From NCBI GenBank assembly GCA_964440805.1, contig CAYTTR010000052.1:1-10972 (forward strand): a stretch of 10,972 bases of DNA, in the 5' to 3' direction. Below are positions 6,017 to 10,972 of this stretch, one piece after another (within the stretch, counting starts at the first letter, position 1; every line of letters starts with the position of its first letter). The notes under the pieces are model-generated. The model worked only from the letters and a program-made list of their open reading frames with translations, searched no databases and was not told the DNA's origin. This stretch comes from CAYTTR01 sp964440805. GTDB taxonomy: Bacteria > Acidobacteriota > Aminicenantia > Aminicenantales > Aminicenantaceae. A program made the translations under genes and the position numbers.

Positions 6017-6520
6017 ATGAAAAGCGTCTTCACTAATTTTTTTCTCTTTCTCTTCCTTTTCTCCCTTTTGGTTTTTTCCGGCTGCAAAAAAGCTCCTTCT
6101 CCGCCTGCCGAAGATACTTCTATCCAAACAAATGCTCTGGGAATGCCGCTGGAGATAGATGTCCAAAAAATAGAAACATCCCTTAAAATTCCTTTCAGGG
6201 TTTTGAAGGCAGATACGGTTGGTTATACTCCTTTAAACCGGTTCTACTGGATTTGCCTTCCCGAGGAAGTTTCGAATGAGGAAATTCAATCCCTCGCTCA
6301 GGCCGTAATTGATGAAATAATAGAAAAAAAGCCGGATACATACCACAGTATAACCATCCACTTTTTCCTTGAAGCAGACATCGCCCAGAAAGGAATAAGT
6401 AATGATAACCGCTTAGCCTGCGCCACTTTTCTTCCCAAAGGAAGCTGGCTTAAAGTGGGAAGAGTTCCCATTGACGGCTATAAACATTACCAGCTCAACT
6501 GTGATTTTTTTAAAAATTGA
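6017..6520 (+). CDS. Small lipoprotein of unknown function
   Basis: Start taken at ATG 6017 (167 residues); a TTG at 6002 is in frame but would put the GGGGG site inside the gene. Residues 1-22 form a type II signal peptide: positive MK start, a Phe/Leu-rich core (8-20), and lipobox FSGC with the lipidated Cys at 23. KK after the Cys predicts no inner-membrane retention signal, so the outer membrane is likely in a diderm. A short Pro-rich linker precedes a mature domain of about 120 residues with mixed alpha/beta character, including ITIHFFLEAD and a C-terminal LPKGSWLKVGRVPIDGYKHYQ. I do not recognise the domain. It is 64 bases upstream of the Wzz-like gene and on the same strand, so it could be an accessory polysaccharide-export or cell-surface protein. 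That is inference from position only. Confidence 0.85.
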   Translation: MKSVFTNFFLFLFLFSLLVFSGCKKAPSPPAEDTSIQTNALGMPLEIDVQKIETSLKIPFRVLKADTVGYTPLNRFYWICLPEEVSNEEIQSLAQAVIDEIIEKKPDTYHSITIHFFLEADIAQKGISNDNRLACATFLPKGSWLKVGRVPIDGYKHYQLNCDFFKN

Positions 6521-6531
6521 GACCTAATCTC

Positions 6532-6560
6532 TTGATATTCTGCCCGTATTATTGTACTTT
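6532..6560 (+). promoter_or_regulatory. Weak candidate promoter for the Wzz-like gene
   Basis: TTGATA (6532-6537, 5 of 6), 17-base spacer, TACTTT (6555-6560, 3 of 6). A GAGG at 6576-6579 then lies 5 bases before the ATG at 6585. Read-through from the lipoprotein promoter is equally possible. Confidence 0.3.
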
Positions 6561-6584
6561 ACCCTAAAAAAATAAGAGGTAGAA

Positions 6585-7946
6585 ATGGATGAAAAACGGG
6601 ATTATTACGACGAAATAAACTTGATGGATTATTTAAATGTCATCTGGAAAAGAAAATGGTTGATAATTATCCCCACAATTCTTCTGGTTATAGCGGCAGG
6701 TGTCTACAGCTTCCTCAAAACACCCGTATGGGAAGTGGAAGCCATAATCCAACCCAGTAAATTCTTAGTCCAGACACAAACCGGCGAGTTTGAAGAAGTC
6801 CTGGTCGTCTCTCCCCAACAACTGGCTGGACAAATAGGGGAGGGCTCATATACTTCACTTCTTGCTTCTGAGCTGAGCATTGATCTCAGGAGATTTCCCA
6901 AATTAGAGGCGGAAAACCTTCGTGATACCAATTTAGTCAGAGTTTCTTTAAGAGACGAGAAAACAGCCAGAGGAAGATCAATTCTTCTTTCCCTGTTCCA
7001 ACATGTAAAAAGGGATTTAGACCGGAAAATAGATGTTGAGATAAAAAGTATTGATACTCAGATTGAAGTGCAAAAGAATAAAATCCAAGAACACGAAATC
7101 GAAATAAAAGATAGAGAAAACAATATCCATCTCAAAAGACTCCAGATGATAGACAGAGAAAACGAAATAAAGACCAAGCAAAACAATATCAAGAAAAAAG
7201 AGAATGCATTAAAAAGTAAAGACTTAGAAATTGAGGACAAAAAAATAGAAAAGAACCGCCTCCTTCAGTCCATTGAGTCGGATAAAAGCAAACTTAAAAT
7301 ATCTGAGGAAAGAATCCGGAATATCATGGAGGAGATGAAGTCTGTAAAATCACGCATCGATGAAATAGAAGCCCAGCAAAGAAAAGCTCTCGAAGGGAAA
7401 AAAGAAGGAGTGGAAGCCATAAGTCTTCTTCTTTACTCAAATGAAATTCAACAAAATTTTCGTTACTATAATACACTTGACGAAAAGCTTAGCAATGAAA
7501 AAATAATTCAGGAAAACCTGAAACTCTCCATCCAGGATAAGGAAGAAGGACTGAAAAAACTGGACAATGATATAAGTCAGATTGAAACTCAAAAAGAGTC
7601 GATTAAAGTTGATATCGAAAATATCGAAACTGAAATTGTTATTATTAGAAACAATATTGATAAAATCAAAAATGAAATTGAGAACATAAAAAATGGGATA
7701 GCCAAAATTAAAAGTAATATGGCCACTATCCAGAGTGAAATTAGGTTCTTAGAGGATGAAAAAGACCGCATCGATTATGCCCAGCTCATAAAAGAGCCGA
7801 CTCCAAGCCTCAATCCGGTTTCACCCAGGAAAAAGCTGAACGTAGTTTTGGCCGGCCTAATAGGACTGATGCTGTTTACTTTCTTAGCCTTTTTCCTTGA
7901 GTATATGGAGAAGAATAAACAATCCTTAAAAGAAAGCAGTGAATGA
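6585..7946 (+). CDS. Wzz/GumC-type polysaccharide chain-length protein with a very long coiled coil
   Basis: 453 residues. An acidic N-terminus with the INLMDYLNVIWKRKW motif typical of Wzz N-terminal domains leads into membrane segment 1 (about 25-44). A short periplasmic alpha/beta part (46-145, with the substrate-proximal VWEVEAIIQPSKF) is followed by about 245 residues of heptad-like coiled coil (150-395), rich in I, K, E, N. A Pro-rich stretch (405-414, PTPSLNPVSP) then precedes membrane segment 2 (418-438). The topology is that of polysaccharide co-polymerases that set O-antigen or exopolysaccharide chain length and link to the export channel. No tyrosine kinase (BY-kinase) domain is fused or adjacent. 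The coiled coil is richer in short internal repeats than usual, suggesting growth by duplication. Its neighbours on the right are nucleotide-sugar genes, which supports the call. Confidence 0.88.
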   Translation: MDEKRDYYDEINLMDYLNVIWKRKWLIIIPTILLVIAAGVYSFLKTPVWEVEAIIQPSKFLVQTQTGEFEEVLVVSPQQLAGQIGEGSYTSLLASELSIDLRRFPKLEAENLRDTNLVRVSLRDEKTARGRSILLSLFQHVKRDLDRKIDVEIKSIDTQIEVQKNKIQEHEIEIKDRENNIHLKRLQMIDRENEIKTKQNNIKKKENALKSKDLEIEDKKIEKNRLLQSIESDKSKLKISEERIRNIMEEMKSVKSRIDEIEAQQRKALEGKKEGVEAISLLLYSNEIQQNFRYYNTLDEKLSNEKIIQENLKLSIQDKEEGLKKLDNDISQIETQKESIKVDIENIETEIVIIRNNIDKIKNEIENIKNGIAKIKSNMATIQSEIRFLEDEKDRIDYAQLIKEPTPSLNPVSPRKKLNVVLAGLIGLMLFTFLAFFLEYMEKNKQSLKESSE

Positions 7947-7971
7947 TTTTATTATTATATAAAATATTTTT
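7946..7971 (+). terminator. Weak AT-only hairpin after the Wzz-like gene
   Basis: ATTTTAT (7946-7952) and ATAAAAT (7959-7965) can pair around a 6-base loop, followed by ATTTTT. It overlaps the stop codon and has no GC pair, so it is a poor terminator and may be chance in AT-rich DNA. From here to 8301 (355 bases) there is no gene: 7972-8035 shows nothing I can name, then come the large 9-bp array and palindromic copy 5. Confidence 0.25.
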
Positions 7972-8051
7972 AATAGATTGAATAAAAAATTTAATTTACC
8001 TCCAGACCCCAACGGCGGTAGCCTATCTCTCCACATTTCTCGCTTCTTATC

Positions 8052-8267
8052 AACGCAATTAACGCTATTAACGCAATTAACGCTATTAACGCAATTAACG
8101 CTATTAACGCAATTAACGCTATAAACGCAATTAACTCAAGTAACGCTATTAACGCAATTAACGCAATTAACGCAATTAACGCAATAAACGCAAGTAACTC
8201 AAGTAACGCTATTAACGCAACAAACGCTATTAACGCAACAAACGCTATAAACGCAATTAACGCAATA
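8052..8267 (+). repeat. 9-bp tandem array, 24 units in exact register (AACGCAATT / AACGCTATT)
   Basis: 216 bases, exactly 24 units, no insertion or deletion. The first units alternate AACGCAATT and AACGCTATT (18-bp higher order). AACTCAAGT occurs at 8133 and 8196, each next to AACGCTATT, which points to duplication of blocks of several units. The last units shift to AACGCAACA and AACGCTATA types, like the arrays further right. In the forward frame the units read Asn-Ala-Ile or Asn-Ala-Thr without a stop, but no start codon or ribosome binding site makes this a gene. TTTCTCGCTTCTTATCAACG just before it (from 8036) recurs before another array at 9381. Confidence 0.97.
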
Positions 8268-8270
8268 AAT

Positions 8271-8292
8271 GTCCCTTTGGGGAACGTCCCCC
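8271..8292 (-). repeat. GGGGGACGTTCCCC palindromic element, copy 5, extended form
   Basis: Reverse complement of the extended copy 3 core, 22 bases identical. It lies between the 24-unit array and the epimerase start codon (8302), with its C-run 9 bases before the ATG. The mRNA of the epimerase would carry this hairpin where a ribosome binding site is expected. No gene ends into it on the minus strand, unlike copies 1, 3 and 4. Confidence 0.75.
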
Positions 8293-8301
8293 TAAAATAA
8301 A

Positions 8302-9255
8302 ATGAAAAAAGCTCTGGTGTGTGGTGCCGGCGGATTCATCGGCAGTCATCTCGTTAAAAAACTTAAAAAAGAAAATTACTGGGTCCGCGGAGTTGATATT
8401 AAATACCCGGAGTTTTCTCCCACAGCCGCTGATGAGTTTTTTCTCTTAGATCTTCGGGAAAAAGAGAATGCTCAAAGCGCTGTCTCCGGGGGTATCGATG
8501 AAGTCTATCAGTTGGCTGCGGACATGGGAGGAATGGGATTTATTCATTCGGCTGAATGTGAAATCCTGCGCAACAACGCCCTTATCAACATAAATATGAT
8601 AAGCGCAACAGCCGAAGCCCGAATCCCTCGTTATTTTTTCTCTTCATCGGTCTGTGTATATCGGGATATGAAGCCGGGGGAAAAGGAACTAAAAGAAGAA
8701 GAAGCTTATCCTGCTCTCCCTGATAATGAATATGGCTGGGAAAAACTTTACGCAGAAAGAATGGCTTTTGCCTACGGCCGCCGGTACGGCACAGCCGTTA
8801 GAGTCGCCCGCTTCCAGAACTGCTATGGTCCTGAAGGAACCTGGACAGGAGGAAGGGAGAAAGCCCCTGCTGCCATCTGCCGCAAGGTCGCAGAAGCTGA
8901 AGACGGCGGCATCATTGATGTCTGGGGAGACGGCACAGCCATCCGTTCCTATACATATATAGATGACATGCTGGAAGGTATTTTCCTTCTTATGCATTCA
9001 AATTTGGAAACACCTGTTAATATAGGCTCTCCTCAATATGTATCGGTTAAAGAGCTGGTTGAGACCGTAGCGGAAGTTGCCGGCAAAAAAATCAATATCC
9101 GGTGGGTAGAAGGACCAGTGGGGGTAAAGGCGCGCAATTTCAGTAATGACGAAATTTATTCCTTAGGCTGGAGATCTAAATACAGTTTAAAAGACGGTCT
9201 CAAGCTGACCTATCCATGGATTGAGGAGCAGGTACAAAAGCAAAAAAAGAATTAA
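8302..9255 (+). CDS. GDP-mannose 3,5-epimerase homologue (extended SDR)
   Basis: 317 residues. The NAD site is GAGGFIG (8-14). Signatures shared with plant GDP-mannose 3,5-epimerase are strong: LAADMGGMGFI (71-81), SSSVCVY (114-120), YGWEK (144-148), NCYGPEGTWTGGREKAPAA (173-191), WGDGTAIRSYTYID (208-221) and GPVGVKARN (271-279). Counterparts of the plant catalytic residues are present: S116, C118 (acid/base), Y144 and K148, K187, and R215. Known reaction of the family: GDP-D-mannose to GDP-L-galactose (and GDP-L-gulose) through a 4-keto intermediate. It is shorter than the plant enzyme (about 377) by an N-terminal stretch, as is usual for bacterial forms. No Shine-Dalgarno is visible; the start fits the family. 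It lies 355 bases after the Wzz-like gene and upstream of an aminosugar gene, so it probably makes L-galactose or L-gulose donor for a surface glycan. Confidence 0.9.
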   Translation: MKKALVCGAGGFIGSHLVKKLKKENYWVRGVDIKYPEFSPTAADEFFLLDLREKENAQSAVSGGIDEVYQLAADMGGMGFIHSAECEILRNNALININMISATAEARIPRYFFSSSVCVYRDMKPGEKELKEEEAYPALPDNEYGWEKLYAERMAFAYGRRYGTAVRVARFQNCYGPEGTWTGGREKAPAAICRKVAEAEDGGIIDVWGDGTAIRSYTYIDDMLEGIFLLMHSNLETPVNIGSPQYVSVKELVETVAEVAGKKINIRWVEGPVGVKARNFSNDEIYSLGWRSKYSLKDGLKLTYPWIEEQVQKQKKN

Positions 9256-9286
9256 CACCCCCGCTTCACTTTTTTCAAACATGGTG

Positions 9287-9363
9287 AATCAGATAAACCA
9301 AATAAACCAAACAAACCAGACAAACGCTATAAACGCAACAAACGCTATAAACGCAATTAACGC
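9287..9363 (+). repeat. 9-bp tandem array, 8.5 units (AACCAAATA to AACGCTATA)
   Basis: Units from 9287: AATCAGATA, AACCAAATA, AACCAAACA, AACCAGACA, AACGCTATA, AACGCAACA, AACGCTATA, AACGCAATT, AACGC. It starts 31 bases after the epimerase stop and shows the same gradation from AACCA to AACGC units as the array at 5005. A pyrimidine-rich linker (9364-9396, with TTTCTCGCTTCTTATC) separates it from the next array. Confidence 0.92.
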
Positions 9364-9396
9364 TTTTTACTTTTCCCGCCTTTCTCGCTTCTTATC

Positions 9397-9477
9397 AACG
9401 CAACAAACGCAACAAACGCAACAAACGCTATAAACGCAACAAACGCTATAAACGCTATAAACGCAATTAACGAGGTT
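9397..9477 (+). repeat. 9-bp tandem array, 9 units, last one carrying the ribosome binding site of the next gene
   Basis: Units AACGCAACA (three times), then AACGCTATA, AACGCAACA, AACGCTATA, AACGCTATA, AACGCAATT, AACGAGGTT. The last unit differs by having GAGG, 5-6 bases before the ATG at 9482, and is the only visible Shine-Dalgarno. The next 9 bases, AACTATGAA, keep the AAC and include the start codon. Confidence 0.93.
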
Positions 9478-9481
9478 AACT

Positions 9482-10666
9482 ATGAATATTCCTTTACTCG
9501 ACTTAAAATCCCAATACGCCGCCATTAAATTTGAAATAAAGTCTGCCCTCGACGAAGTGCTTGAATCCCAGTATTTTATCCTGGGACCCAAGGTAGAGGA
9601 GCTGGAAGAAAAAATCGCCTCCTACTCCAGTACAAAATACGCCGTCGGCCTCTCCTCAGGCACCGATGCGCTCCTTGCCTCCCTAATGGCCATAGACATA
9701 AAACCGGGCGACGAGGTCATAACCCCGCCTTTCACCTTTTTCTCAACAGCAGGCGTTATCGCCCGCCTCAACGCCAACCCTGTTTTCGTGGATATCGATC
9801 CCGTAACCTACAACATTGATCCTCAAAAAATAGAGGAAGCCATTAATCCCAAAACCAAAGCCATTATTCCGGTCCATCTCTTCGGCCAGTGCGCCGATAT
9901 GGACCCCATTCTCGACATTGCCCGCCGCTATAACCTCACCGTAATTGAAGATGCCGCCCAATCCATCGGCGCCCAATACAAAGGCCGCCGGGCCGGCTCT
10001 CTCGGCCACATGGGAATCTTTTCCTTCTTTCCCTCCAAAAACCTGGGCGGCTACGGCGACGGCGGCATGACCGTAACCAGCGACCAAACCCTCTACGAAA
10101 AACTAAAAATTATCCGCGTCCACGGCTCAAAGCCGAAGTATTATCATAAAATCGTGGGAGGAAATTTCCGCTTAGATGCCTTGCAGGCTGCTGTATTAAT
10201 AGTCAAGCTAAAATATCTCGACACCTGGTCCCAGAAAAGAAGAGAAAACGCCGCCTGTTATGACCAAAAATTGGCTCAATCCGGCCTCATAGAAGCCGGC
10301 CACATAACCACTCCCATCCCGGTCTATAAAAATAACGGCGACAAAAATTATCATATCTATAATCAATACACCATCCGCACCCAAAACTCAGATACGAGAG
10401 ACAAGCTCCGCTCCTATCTTAAAGAAAACGGTATCGGCACAGAAATCTATTATCCTCTGCCGCTCCATCTCCAGGAATGCTTCAGTGATCTCGACTACAA
10501 AAAAGATTCATTTCCGGTCGCAGAAAAAGCTGCCTCCACCGTCCTCTCCCTTCCCATCTACCCCGAACTCACCCCTGCCCAACAAGACTACATCGTCCAA
10601 AATATCACCGATTTCTTCTCCTCCCCCCGAACGCAACCAACGCAACCAACGCAACAAACGCTATAA
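9482..10666 (+). CDS. DegT/DnrJ/EryC1/StrS-type sugar aminotransferase, WbpE/FdtB-like, with a repeat-encoded tail
   Basis: 394 residues, PLP-dependent fold type I. Motifs: IPLLDLKSQY (3-12), SGTDA (59-63), GDEVITPPFTFFST (76-89), EDAAQSIGA (156-164, D157 to the PLP ring nitrogen), SFFPSKNLGGYGDGG (181-195, K186 as the Schiff-base lysine), NFRLDALQAAVL (228-239) and the EIYYPLPLHLQ motif (321-331). The family puts an amino group on a keto-sugar nucleotide; a WbpE-like role (C3 of a UDP-2-acetamido-hexuluronate) is suggested by the nucleotide-sugar dehydrogenase directly downstream. FdtB or QdtB-type substrates remain possible. The fold should end near residue 380; the last 11 residues (TQPTQPTQQTL) and the stop codon are written in 9-bp repeat units. 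Codons end in C far more often than in the kinase or Wzz-like gene. Confidence 0.92.
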   Translation: MNIPLLDLKSQYAAIKFEIKSALDEVLESQYFILGPKVEELEEKIASYSSTKYAVGLSSGTDALLASLMAIDIKPGDEVITPPFTFFSTAGVIARLNANPVFVDIDPVTYNIDPQKIEEAINPKTKAIIPVHLFGQCADMDPILDIARRYNLTVIEDAAQSIGAQYKGRRAGSLGHMGIFSFFPSKNLGGYGDGGMTVTSDQTLYEKLKIIRVHGSKPKYYHKIVGGNFRLDALQAAVLIVKLKYLDTWSQKRRENAACYDQKLAQSGLIEAGHITTPIPVYKNNGDKNYHIYNQYTIRTQNSDTRDKLRSYLKENGIGTEIYYPLPLHLQECFSDLDYKKDSFPVAEKAASTVLSLPIYPELTPAQQDYIVQNITDFFSSPRTQPTQPTQQTL

Positions 10667-10747
10667 ACGCAACAAACGCTTCTTACTTGTCTCGCCTTTC
10701 TCGCTTTTTTTAACGCAACAAACGCTATAAACGCAATAAACGCTTCT
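10630..10747 (+). repeat. 9-bp tandem arrays overlapping the end of the aminotransferase gene, with pyrimidine linker
   Basis: Units AACGCAACC, AACGCAACC, AACGCAACA, AACGCTATA, AACGCAACA, AACGCTTCT (10630-10683); the first four are inside the reading frame and the TAA stop spans the unit junction at 10664-10666. A linker TACTTGTCTCGCCTTTCTCG and following T's (10684-10711) leads to AACGCAACA, AACGCTATA, AACGCAATA, AACGCTTCT (10712-10747). The AACGCTTCT-TACTT junction occurs twice, so array plus linker was duplicated as a block. Confidence 0.93.
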
Positions 10748-10866
10748 TACTTTTCTCGCCTTTCTCGCTTGTCTCGCCTTTCTCGCTCATCTATAGACCA
10801 AACAGACCAGATAGACCAAACAGACTAAATAGACTAAACAGACTAAACAGACTAAATAGACTAAAC
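10748..10866 (+). repeat. Pyrimidine 9-bp repeats followed by 8 units of AGACYAAAY
   Basis: TCTCGCCTT, TCTCGCTTG, TCTCGCCTT, TCTCGCTCA (10754-10789) form a pyrimidine-rich 9-bp tract. From 10795 eight units AGACCAAAC, AGACCAGAT, AGACCAAAC, AGACTAAAT, AGACTAAAC, AGACTAAAC, AGACTAAAT, AGACTAAAC run in exact register to 10866, seven bases from the next start codon. The 207 bases between the aminotransferase and the dehydrogenase (10667-10873) are almost wholly 9-bp repeat. Confidence 0.92.
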
Positions 10867-10873
10867 AAGATCG

Positions 10874-10972
10874 ATGAACCAATCCCTTCTTAATAAAATC
10901 AAATCCCATAACGCTGTTATCGGCATCATCGGCCTGGGCTACGTGGGCCTTCCCCTGGTCCTCCGCTTTGCC
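10874..10972 (+). CDS. Nucleotide-sugar dehydrogenase, WbpA-like (UDP-GlcNAc 6-dehydrogenase type), N-terminus only
   Basis: 33 codons to the window edge. After MNQSLLNKIKSHNA comes VIGIIGLGYVGLPLVLRFA, the GxGYVGLPL nucleotide-binding signature of the UDP-glucose/GDP-mannose dehydrogenase family. The LLNKIKSHNAVIGIIGLGYVG start is that of the WbpA/TviB-VipA branch rather than UDP-glucose dehydrogenase proper, which normally begins at the IGxGYVG strand. An in-frame TAA at 10862-10864 excludes an upstream start. No Shine-Dalgarno is visible; the 9-bp array ends 7 bases upstream. Likely reaction: two-step NAD-dependent oxidation of C6 of a UDP-HexNAc to the uronic acid, supplying the upstream aminotransferase pathway. 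Confidence 0.85.
   Translation, partial: MNQSLLNKIKSHNAVIGIIGLGYVGLPLVLRFA

Noticed and set aside
8036..8267. CRISPR array
   Set aside because: The repeats are direct 9-bp units without unique spacers, there are no 25-40 bp repeats, and no cas gene is present.
9391..9399. DnaA box (TTATCAACG)
   Set aside because: Two mismatches to the TTATCCACA consensus, no cluster of boxes, and no replication gene near. It is part of the recurring linker.
9221..9433. Small plus-strand protein of Asn-Gln-Ile/Asn-Ala-Thr repeats
   Set aside because: It is an open frame created by the 9-bp array running on from the epimerase gene in another frame; it has no ribosome site and repeats the array composition.

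Overview
The window looks like chromosomal DNA of an uncultivated, probably diderm (Gram-negative-type) bacterium of moderate GC content. The evidence is a lipoprotein with a type II signal peptide, a Wzz-type chain-length protein, bacterial sigma70-like promoters and Shine-Dalgarno sites. No rRNA, tRNA or phylogenetic marker is present, so I do not name a phylum. The layout (many short interspersed palindromes and minisatellites, a MEDS-domain histidine kinase) recalls candidate-phylum genomes, but that is an impression.

Left part (1-2223), minus strand: the nearly complete body of a class I aminotransferase of the kynurenine/methionine aminotransferase type (C-terminus beyond the left edge), preceded by a NYN-nuclease plus LOTUS (OST-HTH) protein. 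A divergent intergenic region (1957-2223) carries a promoter for each direction, a G/C palindrome, an orphan leftward terminator and a short upstream ORF that overlaps the next gene. Centre left (2224-4776): an 850-residue soluble sensor histidine kinase, MEDS-GAF-PAS-PAS-HisKA_2-HATPase, with no response regulator next to it.

Right part (5164-10972), plus strand: an SDR oxidoreductase, a small lipoprotein of unknown function, a Wzz-like inner-membrane protein with an unusually long coiled coil, a GDP-mannose 3,5-epimerase homologue, a DegT/WbpE-type sugar aminotransferase and the first 33 codons of a nucleotide-sugar dehydrogenase. From the Wzz protein onward this is a surface polysaccharide locus: nucleotide-sugar synthesis (GDP-mannose epimerisation, and a WbpA/WbpE-like amino-uronic acid branch) plus chain-length control. 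The glycosyltransferases and flippase would lie to the right.

The most unusual content is between the genes. (1) Almost every intergenic gap from 4776 onward holds tandem arrays with an exact 9-bp period. The unit sequences differ (AACGCAATT, AACGCTATA, GACTAAACA, GACAAGACA, AACTGAATT) but, read on the right strand, nearly all fit one degenerate pattern, RAC-NNN-ANN. One array has become the last codons of the aminotransferase gene, and another carries that gene's ribosome binding site in a mutated unit. (2) A short palindromic element, GGGGGACGTTCCCC, occurs five times; three copies lie within 6 bases after a stop codon in the sense direction. These two repeat systems are the best candidates for something undescribed.
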